A program made the position numbers and the translations under genes. 54,079 nucleotides of DNA from Pseudomonadota bacterium. GTDB taxonomy: Bacteria; Pseudomonadota; Gammaproteobacteria; Steroidobacterales; Woeseiaceae. The DNA lies in contig JADFNV010000020.1 of the NCBI GenBank assembly GCA_022563195.1, forward strand, positions 1 to 54,079. Reading direction: 5' to 3'. Every line of letters begins with the position of its first letter. The stretch's first letter is position 1. This document shows, one piece after another, positions 43,046 through 50,920 of the stretch. A model generated the notes under the pieces. It was given only the letters and a program-made list of their open reading frames with translations, was not told the origin of the DNA and searched no databases.

Positions 43046-43974
43046 TGTCGCCAGATCGGTTGTCCGGCATTTTTTGCCCGGTCCTGATGCCGTTCCATGA
43101 AGATCTGCGCCCCAATGCAGATTCTTTGATTCGCCAATGCCAGTGGCTGTTGTCCCAGAATGTTGGATTGGTGTTATTTGGCACCACCGGTGAGGCCAAT
43201 TCTCTGTCCGTTGAGGAAAAAATCGAATTACTCGATTGTCTTGTGGATGCGGGCATCAGTCCTGACAGCATAGTGCCGGGCACCGGTTGTTGTGCCTTGA
43301 ACGATACCGTCAATCTCACCCGACATGCGGTTGGTCTGGGCTGTGCGGCTTGCTTGATGTTGCCGCCATTTTTCTACAAGGACGTCAGCGACGACGGCCT
43401 CTTTGCAAGTTACGCGGAGGTTGTCGAACGCGTCGGTGACGAGAAGCTGCAAATTTATCTTTACCACATTCCACCGATAGCCCAGGTCGGACTCTCCATT
43501 GACCTGATCGAACGCCTGGTGAGGGCGTATCCGGACACGATTGTCGGCATCAAGGACAGCTCCGGCGACTGGCAAAATACTCTCGCGATTCTGCAGCGCG
43601 GCTGGGATGACTTCCGGGCTTTTGCAGGCAGCGAGAATTTCCTGCTCAGAGTCATGCAAAATGGCGGCGCCGGATGCATTTCGGCAACGGCCAACATCAA
43701 TCCGGCAGCGATCGACCGGCTCTTTGCGGCCTGGCAGAAACCCCAGGCAGCCGAGATGCAGGAACAGCTGGACGCGGTTCGCGAAATTGTCCAGGAATAC
43801 CCGATCATTCCTGCCTTAAAAGCCGTCGTCGCATCCTGCAGCAACGATGCGGCCTGGAAAACCGTGCGCCCACCGTTGGTAACACTCAGCATTGAGCGAC
43901 AGGGATCGCTGATGAACGCACTGGATCAACTCAATTTTACGATGCCCGGAGTGGGGAAGTCGACGTCGCGCTGA
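43045..43974 (+). CDS. Dihydrodipicolinate synthase (DapA)/N-acetylneuraminate lyase-family aldolase
   Basis: A 309-residue class I aldolase of the DapA family. GTTGE (46-50) holds the carboxylate-binding threonines, Tyr140 in YHIP is the catalytic tyrosine and Lys170 in GIKDSSGD is the Schiff-base lysine. It differs from housekeeping DapA in the arginine and tail regions, so a catabolic 2-oxoacid aldolase/dehydratase is more likely than lysine synthesis. It is translationally coupled to csoR (TGATG), which would place it under copper control. Substrate unknown. Confidence 0.85.
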   Translation: MSPDRLSGIFCPVLMPFHEDLRPNADSLIRQCQWLLSQNVGLVLFGTTGEANSLSVEEKIELLDCLVDAGISPDSIVPGTGCCALNDTVNLTRHAVGLGCAACLMLPPFFYKDVSDDGLFASYAEVVERVGDEKLQIYLYHIPPIAQVGLSIDLIERLVRAYPDTIVGIKDSSGDWQNTLAILQRGWDDFRAFAGSENFLLRVMQNGGAGCISATANINPAAIDRLFAAWQKPQAAEMQEQLDAVREIVQEYPIIPALKAVVASCSNDAAWKTVRPPLVTLSIERQGSLMNALDQLNFTMPGVGKSTSR

Positions 43975-43983
43975 CGCCTGAAA

Positions 43984-44352
43984 CTAGGCCAGGTATACGA
44001 GGCCATAAGCGGCGAAGAATCCGGCGCACCACATGACAGCCGATGCCAGGATAAATCGCTTATTCCATTTGTAGGCGCTTTCACAAGCCGCCGCCAGCTC
44101 CGGATCCGCAGGGCAAACCCTGCCCGGACGGTAGATCGCCCAAGCAGCTGTCGCAATCAGTGCACCCGAGAGTCCGAACATCCATCCCTTGTACAGGCTA
44201 AGCGTAATCAGCCATGGCGCGGTACTGACCATTGCTGCGACCGTCGCACCCATACCCATTGCCACCAATGCGATGGGTATCGCGCAGCACACTAATGTGG
44301 CCGACGTCGTAAAGATCAGCGTCCAGCCCCACAACCTTGGTTTGTCGCTCAT
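43984..44352 (-). CDS. MerT-like heavy-metal transport protein
   Basis: A 122-residue membrane protein with three or four hydrophobic segments. The vicinal cysteines of MerT are present in segment 1 (TLVCCAIPIALVAMG), and a second cysteine pair lies in the loop before the last segment (RVCPADPELAAACESA). ATG 44352 is preferred because GAGGAA lies about 10 bp upstream; a TTG at 44367 is in frame. No merR or merA is nearby, so the metal may be mercury, copper or another soft metal. Confidence 0.75.
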   Translation of the reverse strand: MSDKPRLWGWTLIFTTSATLVCCAIPIALVAMGMGATVAAMVSTAPWLITLSLYKGWMFGLSGALIATAAWAIYRPGRVCPADPELAAACESAYKWNKRFILASAVMWCAGFFAAYGLVYLA

Positions 44353-44363
44353 AACCGCATTCC

Positions 44364-45224
44364 TCAAAACGTAGCGCCGACAGACAATGAGAACTGGTTG
44401 CCGCGGGATAAACCAATATTGTCAACGCTCTCGTAGGCGAGGAATTTAAATTCCGCCCGAAACATCAGGTTTTGACGATACGCGACGAAGATTGGCCCGG
44501 TATAGATCCGATCGGCGCCAGCCGCCGTCGTCAGATTCTGTTGATTCGGGGCATCACTGTGGTTGACTGACAGGTCCCACATCAGGAATATTCCTGAATT
44601 GGTCTCGTTGCTGTGCCAGGGGTGGATACCCAGATTGACGTCCAGACCGAAAGAGTCGCCAGTCTGCATGCCGTGCCTGCCCGAACCCTCCTTCCAGTAA
44701 TACAGGTCGTAAAGTTGATAAAACGTCGGCGTCTCGCGAGAAAAACCGAGGCTCAATCCCAGGTCCCAACTACCATCGCTGATCGGAAAGTCACCCGAAG
44801 AAGTTCCTGTCGGCATGCGCAGCGACGGTGTGAAGGACCAGTTCTGCGTCATGGCCTGATGGTTTGAATAGCGCTTGAGCGGCAGTCCAATCACGATATC
44901 GCCCAATCCGCTCGCAGACTGGTTGACGGGCAGCCCATTTTGGTCGACGACCCGTCGTTGATCAACATAGGGAATCTTCGCCGTCACTCGTACCGATCGA
45001 TCAAATGTGTAAACGCCCTCTAACCATGTCGTATTGACGAACCGCTCAAGACCCTGGAGATTTGCGATATCATCGCGGCCGCGTTTGAGGTCATTCGAAC
45101 CATGCTGTTCGTAACGGATCTGGATTCCGTAACCGTTCGCCCATCGCGGCGCCATGTCCATGACGGGCTGATGAGCGTGCGATGCGGTGCAAAGGAACAA
45201 GGCCGCAGCAAGCAGCCGTCTCAT
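44364..45224 (-). CDS. Outer-membrane beta-barrel protein of a metal-related operon
   Basis: A 286-residue protein with a short signal peptide (about 17 residues, ending ASHA) and regularly spaced amphipathic strands to a final phenylalanine (SVGATF), as in outer-membrane barrels of the transporter/phenol-MetA type. DLGLSLGFSRETPTFYQLYDL and GDIVIGLPLKRYS are typical strand pairs. Its start overlaps the stop of the HMA-domain gene by 4 bp, tying it to metal handling. The permeant is unknown. Confidence 0.7.
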   Translation of the reverse strand: MRRLLAAALFLCTASHAHQPVMDMAPRWANGYGIQIRYEQHGSNDLKRGRDDIANLQGLERFVNTTWLEGVYTFDRSVRVTAKIPYVDQRRVVDQNGLPVNQSASGLGDIVIGLPLKRYSNHQAMTQNWSFTPSLRMPTGTSSGDFPISDGSWDLGLSLGFSRETPTFYQLYDLYYWKEGSGRHGMQTGDSFGLDVNLGIHPWHSNETNSGIFLMWDLSVNHSDAPNQQNLTTAAGADRIYTGPIFVAYRQNLMFRAEFKFLAYESVDNIGLSRGNQFSLSVGATF

Positions 45225-45553
45225 CGCTCAACCTTCGTTAATTCCCCGTCGCTTTGAACGACCCAGACTTCGATGGGCTCGTAGCCTCCCGAGCGAATGG
45301 CTTCGAACAAACCGTCTATGTCCGGCCGCTCACCCGATTTGACGGAAATCGTGACCTTCTGGTCTTCGATCTCAACCTTGACACCTTTTGTAAAACGGGA
45401 CTGGTCGATAAATGGCAGCTTGGAGACATTTTTGATGACCCCTTGCGCGCAAAACGAGCAGACCAGCCCGTGTACTTCGACGACATAGTCGTCTGCGATC
45501 ACTGTATTGCTTGCGAGCGTTAAAATAAACGCTACGAAAATTTTGATTTTCAT
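45221..45553 (-). CDS. Periplasmic heavy-metal-associated (MerP-like) protein
   Basis: A 110-residue protein with a signal peptide (residues 1-20, MKIKIFVAFILTLASNTVIA) and one HMA ferredoxin-like fold. The metal site is the Cys-xx-Cys of GLVCSFCAQG (about residues 28-37). AAAGGTA lies 6 bp before ATG 45553; an upstream in-frame extension to 45607 lacks support. It likely shuttles a soft metal ion to the MerT-like protein encoded two genes downstream. Confidence 0.82.
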   Translation of the reverse strand: MKIKIFVAFILTLASNTVIADDYVVEVHGLVCSFCAQGVIKNVSKLPFIDQSRFTKGVKVEIEDQKVTISVKSGERPDIDGLFEAIRSGGYEPIEVWVVQSDGELTKVER

Positions 45554-45609
45554 GGTTTTACCTTTCGTACTAAAGTTAATGTAATCCGCATATCGCGGAC
45601 GTACCAATC

Positions 45610-45951
45610 CTACGAAAGGTGATTGATGGGCGGTCGGTACAGGGATTCGTTGGGTGGACCAATTATTAGACGCGCAACGCTTGTTTGATCGGTTTGCCGA
45701 AAATCCAAATTCAACATCGAATCGTCAGGAGGCGCCATCATCGATACACACGATGTGCAACAGTTCACCGTATTTTCGGAATCAATATTGTCCTGTCCGT
45801 GGCAAGGGACACGATCTTCCGCGACGGTCGCAAATGATTCTTCATCGAACTCGGGCGTGCAGCACATTGCGGCGGAAAACACATCGCCAGCAAAAAACAT
45901 CATTATCATGCCCGTAATGATGCGCTGACGGCATTCTGAAATTCTGTGCAT
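45610..45951 (-). CDS. Small secreted cysteine-rich protein, function unknown
   Basis: A 113-residue protein starting with a likely signal peptide (RIITGMIMMFFAGDVFSAA). The mature part has cysteine pairs (AMCC, NCCTSC) and an isolated Cys in VPCHGQ, a pattern similar to small DUF2946-like proteins found in copper and mercury gene sets. The HMA gene starts 56 bp downstream on the same strand, so this may be the first gene of the metal operon. Family membership is uncertain. Confidence 0.55.
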   Translation of the reverse strand: MHRISECRQRIITGMIMMFFAGDVFSAAMCCTPEFDEESFATVAEDRVPCHGQDNIDSENTVNCCTSCVSMMAPPDDSMLNLDFRQTDQTSVARLIIGPPNESLYRPPINHLS

Positions 45952-46013
45952 GGGCCTATTCTACCGCAAATACCGGGATGGGTCCGTAATCAAAGTCACA
46001 CAAAGGCCTCTCG

Positions 46014-47012
46014 CTAACTTTCGCCGCTGCGCATGATCGGCCGGGAAAGGCCGACCGCCAGTTTTTCACCGAGTACTTCGCGGCGAAAACGAAAGAGCTC
46101 CGCGGGCCGGCCCCTGCCGACCGCGCTGGTTCGCCCGATTGGCTCAACGAGGTCGGCGTTGGTCACGAGCCGCCGAAAATTCTGTTTGTGTAATTTCGCA
46201 CCGCTGAGTGCTTCGGCAACGCCTTGCAACTGCAGCAATGTAAATTCCCCAGGCAGCAGTTCGAACACGACCGGCCTGTAAGCGAGCTTGCCTCGCAGGC
46301 GTCCGAGTGCCGTGGCCAGGATGCGGCGATCGTCCGATGCCAATGGTATGCCCAGGCCGTCAAATTCGCCCAGCGTTGCGCCGGCCAAGGATATCTTGCT
46401 CTTACCATTCGCCGCCCGCTCATCGCGAATCGCCTCCGACACGATGTCGGCCTCGTAAAGTAATTCAAAACGTTCGAGGGATAAGACGCTGTCCATGTCT
46501 GATGCAGTGTCAGGTCCGAAAGTCACATTGACGCGTTCTTGGCGGCGTTTTCGCTGGCTTAGGTTTTTCGCCTGTTTTACCCACCGCTGCAACGCCGGTT
46601 CAATCCTGTCCGCAATTATTGCCGGTCGTTCAGAGCGCCAGTCTTCCCAGGGCAAAAAGCTATACCAGTCGCGCCATCTTGCGGTCTCTTCAGCTACCGC
46701 GTCTTCATAGGTGAGGGCGATGTAAGCCACCGACACGACCCTGGGTCCACCGGCGATCTCGTCGGGATCGCGGTAGCGATTGCCAAAGGTATAGAGTTGC
46801 TCCACGTAATAGAGATCCAGGCCGGTCTGCGCTTCGACCCAGCGTCGCAGACAACTCTCCAGACCTTCGTCGTGCTCGGGCTGGAACGGGCCATTGGGCA
46901 ACGCGTACTGGCTGGACTTTGGGTCGATAATCAGCACGCGCGGTATGTCGTCCGTCACTGCGACAATGACGGCCGTCACGTTGATGATTGTGCCGACTGA
47001 ATTTTTAAGCAT
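46014..47012 (-). CDS. nrtR: Nudix-related transcriptional repressor of NAD metabolism
   Basis: A 332-residue protein with an N-terminal Nudix fold (residues ~8-150) and a C-terminal winged helix (about 210-310; LLPGEFTLLQLQGVAEALSGAKLHKQNFRRLV). The Nudix box is degenerate: the region PNGPFQPEHDEGLESCLRRW lacks the REUXEE glutamates needed for hydrolysis, as in NrtR regulators that sense ADP-ribose rather than hydrolyse it. ATG 47012 is chosen; a longer frame to 47060 runs into a REP element. It is divergent from nadA-nadB, and the intergenic palindromes are the probable operator. The C-terminal part is longer than in the smallest NrtR proteins. Confidence 0.88.
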   Translation of the reverse strand: MLKNSVGTIINVTAVIVAVTDDIPRVLIIDPKSSQYALPNGPFQPEHDEGLESCLRRWVEAQTGLDLYYVEQLYTFGNRYRDPDEIAGGPRVVSVAYIALTYEDAVAEETARWRDWYSFLPWEDWRSERPAIIADRIEPALQRWVKQAKNLSQRKRRQERVNVTFGPDTASDMDSVLSLERFELLYEADIVSEAIRDERAANGKSKISLAGATLGEFDGLGIPLASDDRRILATALGRLRGKLAYRPVVFELLPGEFTLLQLQGVAEALSGAKLHKQNFRRLVTNADLVEPIGRTSAVGRGRPAELFRFRREVLGEKLAVGLSRPIMRSGES

Positions 47013-47018
47013 CGGGCC

Positions 47019-47050
47019 TGCAGGAGCCCGCCGCGCGGGCGATTTCCACC
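47019..47050. repeat. Partial REP-type element (REP3)
   Basis: TGCAGGAGCCCGCC then GCGGGCGATTTCCACC matches the left 31 bp of REP1 (13297-13327) with two or three changes and forms the hairpin GCCCGC/GCGGGC. It lies just upstream of nrtR, inside the region where its promoter should be. Confidence 0.75.
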
Positions 47051-47075
47051 GAAACCTCATTTATCCGCGCGAACG

Positions 47076-47160
47076 GTGAGTATCGTGAGTATGGCTGAGT
47101 TTGACTTGACACAGTATATGCTCTCTGTGAGTATAACTAATATACTCTTATAGAGCATAT
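47076..47160. promoter_or_regulatory. Candidate NrtR operator/promoter region with nested palindromes
   Basis: The inner palindrome GAGTATAACTAATATACTC (47129-47147) is nested in an outer inverted repeat ATATGCTCT (47116-47124) / AGAGCATAT (47152-47160). The octamer GTGAGTAT occurs three times, at 47076, 47085 and 47127. A TTGACA (47106-47111) could be the -35 of nadA, with GTATAA (47131-47136) as a poor -10 inside the palindrome. The context fits repression of nadAB by NrtR. Confidence 0.6.
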
Positions 47161-47209
47161 TTTTGGCCCCGGAGTTCCGGTAGCCGAGCCCCGTAAAATT
47201 TGGTGAACC

Positions 47210-48211
47210 GTGCTGGCTAATCTCGAATATTCGGCAGAAGTCGCGAGAGACACTGCTGCCTTGTACGAACGGGTAAAAACCGTGATACCCGATATCGAGT
47301 GGCCGCTCCATGCCCCCTATGTGGCGGCCATCAATGCTCTCAAGAAACAGCGCAATGCCGTGGTGCTGGCACACAATTACCAGACGCCCGAGATCTTTCA
47401 TTGTGTTGCAGACATCTGCGGTGATTCGCTGGCGCTGGCCAAGAGGGCTGTAGAAACCGATGCCGAAATCATCGTGCTGGCCGGTGTGCACTTCATGGCA
47501 GAGACCGCCAAACTTCTCAACCCCGATAAAATCGTGCTGATTCCCGACGAACGGGCTGGTTGTTCGCTCGCCGAATCCATCACGGCCACGGATGTCCGGC
47601 AGCTACGGCAGCAACATCCCGGTGTGCCGGTTGTGACCTATGTCAATACCAGTGCCGAGGTTAAGGCGGAATCTGATATTTGTTGCACGTCTGGCAATGC
47701 GGTCGATATCGTTGAGTCGCTGGGCGTCGAAAAAGTCATATTTATCCCGGACGAATACCTTGCGGCGTACATTGCACAGCAAACCGAGGTCGAAATCATC
47801 TCCTGGCAGGGCCGTTGCGAAGTACATGAACGATTTACGGCGGATGAGCTCGAGCAATACCGGCAAAATTATGATCAGTTGACGATCATCGCGCATCCTG
47901 AATGTCCGCCCGATGTCTTGAGAGTCGCTGATTTCGTAGGCTCGACGGCGCAGATGCAAAACTACGTGCAGACTGAGCGGCCAATCCGGGTGTTGATGGT
48001 CACTGAATGTTCGATGAGCGATAACGTGGCCGCAGACATACACGATGTGGAATTCATACGGCCGTGCAATCTGTGTCCACACATGAAGCGCATTACGCTG
48101 GCGAATATCTACGAAGCACTGGAAACACTCGAGCCGCGCGTCGAAATCGAAGCATCGGTCGCAAAACGCGCCCGCATTGCGGTCGAGCGAATGCTCTCAG
48201 CCGGTAGCTGA
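47210..48211 (+). CDS. nadA: Quinolinate synthase A
   Basis: A 333-residue [4Fe-4S] enzyme that condenses iminoaspartate with dihydroxyacetone phosphate to quinolinate. The [20 protein letters not shown] motif is at about residues 52-71; cluster cysteines are expected in the [15 protein letters not shown] and CNLCPH segments, all present. The start is GTG with GGTGA just upstream; no ATG in frame precedes the conserved sequence. nadB follows after 11 bp. Confidence 0.95.
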   Translation: MLANLEYSAEVARDTAALYERVKTVIPDIEWPLHAPYVAAINALKKQRNAVVLAHNYQTPEIFHCVADICGDSLALAKRAVETDAEIIVLAGVHFMAETAKLLNPDKIVLIPDERAGCSLAESITATDVRQLRQQHPGVPVVTYVNTSAEVKAESDICCTSGNAVDIVESLGVEKVIFIPDEYLAAYIAQQTEVEIISWQGRCEVHERFTADELEQYRQNYDQLTIIAHPECPPDVLRVADFVGSTAQMQNYVQTERPIRVLMVTECSMSDNVAADIHDVEFIRPCNLCPHMKRITLANIYEALETLEPRVEIEASVAKRARIAVERMLSAGS

Positions 48212-48222
48212 CGAATCCTGTG

Positions 48223-49833
48223 ATGTTGAGGTCGTCGAAAACTGACGATGTAATCATCGTCGGATCCGGGCTCGCCGGCCTGGTCTGTGCGCTGCAACTG
48301 ACACCAAGGCCTGTCACGTTGATTACCAAAACGCCGCAGCTTGGCGGCGGATCAAGCATACTGGCGAAAGGCGGAATTGCGGCAGCGATCGGACCTGGAG
48401 ATTCATCCGCCCATCATGCGCAGGATACGTTGTCCGCCGGTGCCGGCTTGAGTGACGCGCAAGCCGCGCTGCAATTGTCTGAAGACGGTGTCGAGAGTCT
48501 CCAGTTTCTTTTGGATGCGGGAGTTGCATTCGACCGATCACAGGATGGCGGACTACAACTTGCGCAGGAAGCCGCCCATCGTTATCCACGTGTTATACAT
48601 GCGGGTGGCGACGCGACCGGCCACTTCATAATGAAATGTTTGATTGAGCGTGTGCGTGCAATACGCTCTATTCAGGTGCTCGAGAATACGTTCGCCCATG
48701 ATTTGCTGATACACGGTAGCAGGGTCAGAGGGCTGGTTGCTTACACAGGCGAACACAAGTGGGTCTGTTATCAGGCGTCGCATGTCGTGATCGCCACCGG
48801 TGGCATAGGAATGTCCTGGTGGCACACAACAAATCCGCAGGAATCGACTGGCGACGGCTTAGCGATGGCAGCTCGTGCCGGCGCCAGGCTCGCTGATCTC
48901 GAGTTTGTTCAGTTTCATCCCACCGCTCTGGCCATTGATGGCAACAATGGCGCGAGTCTGCCGCTCCTCACTGAAGCGCTGCGTGGGGCAGGGGCTTTTC
49001 TGGTCGATGAATCGGGTCACCGATTCATGCAATCCGAGCATTCCGACACAGAAATGGCGCCGCGCGATGTCGTTGCGCGAGCGATCGAAAAGCGAACGAC
49101 CGTCGGACAACGGGTGTTCCTTGATGTACGACCTGTGATCAATGGCGGTAAGGCGCATCTTTTTCCGCAAGCTATGACAGCCGCCAGAAAGGCAGGTTTC
49201 GATCCCGGAAAAGACCCTTTGCCGGTCACCTCGGCGGCGCACTATCACATGGGCGGAGTTGAGACTGACGATCGCGGCCGAACTTCGATCGATGGGCTTT
49301 GGGCGTGTGGTGAGGTCGCTACAACTGGAATACACGGCGCCAATCGCCTGGCGAGCAATTCCTTGCTTGAGGCACTTGTCTATGCACGACGCGTCGCTAC
49401 GGAAATTGCCAGAAGCCCGGCCGTGCGGGCCGAACGTCCGGCACCGCCGCCTGCCGAACCCAGAATTTCACCGGACACAGCGCCGGCACAAGTCGATGAC
49501 ATTATTGATTCGACCAGAAAGATAATGTCCCAGAATGTTGGCGTCTTGCGTTGCGGCGATGGTCTTGCCTCGGCGTTATCGCAATTGTCGGAATTGGACC
49601 GCGATATACAGTCATTGCTTGTTCAGGGCACCTCGTCGTGTCCGCCATCGGGCAATAGGGTTATACGCTGGAGCGAAGCACGCAATCTCCTGCTTGTCGC
49701 TCGAATGGTCACTCAGGCCGCGCTGCAACGGACAGAGAGCCGTGGGGCGCATTATCGTGACGACTACCCCGCGCCGGCGGCGAAGTGGAAACGACGTCAA
49801 TCGTTGACAGTCGATCAGCTGGATGCTGCCTGA
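48223..49833 (+). CDS. nadB: L-aspartate oxidase
   Basis: A 536-residue flavoenzyme of the succinate dehydrogenase/fumarate reductase flavoprotein type, oxidising L-aspartate to iminoaspartate for NadA. FAD motif DVIIVGSGLAGLVCALQL is near residue 10; QFHPTAL, ARAIEKRT and HYHMGGVETD (active-site His) follow, with GIHGANRLASNSLLE near 375. A GTG at 48220 immediately before the ATG is an alternative start. The C-terminal helical domain is complete. It ends 1 bp from the convergent nadC stop. Confidence 0.95.
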   Translation: MLRSSKTDDVIIVGSGLAGLVCALQLTPRPVTLITKTPQLGGGSSILAKGGIAAAIGPGDSSAHHAQDTLSAGAGLSDAQAALQLSEDGVESLQFLLDAGVAFDRSQDGGLQLAQEAAHRYPRVIHAGGDATGHFIMKCLIERVRAIRSIQVLENTFAHDLLIHGSRVRGLVAYTGEHKWVCYQASHVVIATGGIGMSWWHTTNPQESTGDGLAMAARAGARLADLEFVQFHPTALAIDGNNGASLPLLTEALRGAGAFLVDESGHRFMQSEHSDTEMAPRDVVARAIEKRTTVGQRVFLDVRPVINGGKAHLFPQAMTAARKAGFDPGKDPLPVTSAAHYHMGGVETDDRGRTSIDGLWACGEVATTGIHGANRLASNSLLEALVYARRVATEIARSPAVRAERPAPPPAEPRISPDTAPAQVDDIIDSTRKIMSQNVGVLRCGDGLASALSQLSELDRDIQSLLVQGTSSCPPSGNRVIRWSEARNLLLVARMVTQAALQRTESRGAHYRDDYPAPAAKWKRRQSLTVDQLDAA

Positions 49834-50688
49834 TCAGGCATCGATGCGCATCGACAAATCGATGGCACAAATATTTTTCGTCAGGGCGCCGACCGAAATG
49901 TAGTCAACGCCGGTTGCTGCGACGGCAGCTAGTTCTTCGACCGTTATGCCACCCGAGGCTTCAAGCTCAGCCGGCGGATCGCCTTCCTTTTTATTGAGTG
50001 CTACGGCCCGTCGCAGCATCGTTAGTGTGAAGTTGTCGAGCAGTATTCGGTCGGCTCTTGCCGTTAACGCTTCGGTCACTTCCGCCAGCGATTCAACCTC
50101 AATCTCCACTGGCTTATCTGGATGTAGTTTTCGCGCAGACGCTATGGCCGCGTCGATACCGCCAGCACCTACTATGTGATTTTCCTTGATCAGGATCGCG
50201 TCGAACAATCCGATGCGATGGTTGTAACCGCCACCGGATCTAACGGCGTATTTCTGGGCGAGACGAAAACCCGGCAGTGTTTTGCGCGTATCAAGAATAC
50301 GGCAGCTGGTTCCGGCAACGGCCAGCACACAGGCCGCCGTCACGGTTGCTGTCGCGGAAAGCGTTTGCAGGAAATTCAGCGCCACGCGTTCGCCGCTGAG
50401 AATCGGCCGGGCAGGACCGCGCAGGCCGCAAAGCGGGGACTCGGCTTCCAGCGTATCCCCATCGTCAGCTTGCCATTCCAGAGTTATGCGTGGGTCCAGC
50501 TGGCGAAAGATCTCATCGACCCAGGGACGCCCCGCCAGGGTCATTGGGTCGCGCGTGACGATCGTTGCGCTGATTATCGTCGACGCCGGCACGAGTTCAG
50601 CCGTCAGGTCGCCATCACCGATGTCTTCGGCCAATGCGTTCTCGACGCTGGCACGAATGACTGCATGTAAATGTGGATCGAATTGCAT
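49834..50688 (-). CDS. nadC: Nicotinate-nucleotide pyrophosphorylase (carboxylating)
   Basis: A 284-residue quinolinate phosphoribosyltransferase, which joins quinolinate to PRPP and releases CO2. Key blocks are ALAEDIGDGDLTAELV near residue 19, RILDTRKTLPGFR, KYAVRSGGGYNHRIGL, KENHIVGAGG and the C-terminal EASGGITVEELAAVAATGVDYIS. ATG 50688 gives the usual length; the in-frame extension to 50781 lacks family similarity. AAGGAG lies 14 bp upstream, rather far. The gene is convergent with nadB and is not part of the nadAB operon. Confidence 0.95.
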   Translation of the reverse strand: MQFDPHLHAVIRASVENALAEDIGDGDLTAELVPASTIISATIVTRDPMTLAGRPWVDEIFRQLDPRITLEWQADDGDTLEAESPLCGLRGPARPILSGERVALNFLQTLSATATVTAACVLAVAGTSCRILDTRKTLPGFRLAQKYAVRSGGGYNHRIGLFDAILIKENHIVGAGGIDAAIASARKLHPDKPVEIEVESLAEVTEALTARADRILLDNFTLTMLRRAVALNKKEGDPPAELEASGGITVEELAAVAATGVDYISVGALTKNICAIDLSMRIDA

Positions 50689-50920
50689 GTTGTTCGCCAG
50701 GTGCTCCTTGCCCTTATTCTTGCAACACAATTTTAACTGATTGAATTCATTGAATTGTAACTCTGAATTTGCAGCGTGCACTGGTTAATAGTGTGCGAAA
50801 TTGCGACATCTGAGGAAGATCTCGTGTGGTTCACTATTGGAGTTCATGAATAGATCAGAGGTTCCCTAGATAGCTGTCGCCAATGTTGCTGATTTCTCGT
50901 AGCATGTGTCTCCAGGATCC

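Noticed and set aside
43984..45951. A genuine mercury-resistance (mer) operon
   Set aside because: No merA, merR or merC; MerT/P-like proteins also serve other metals, so the specific label was not used.
47076..47160. Repeated GTGAGTAT units considered as a CRISPR-like array
   Set aside because: Units are 8 bp, irregularly spaced and partly palindromic; they fit operator half-sites.
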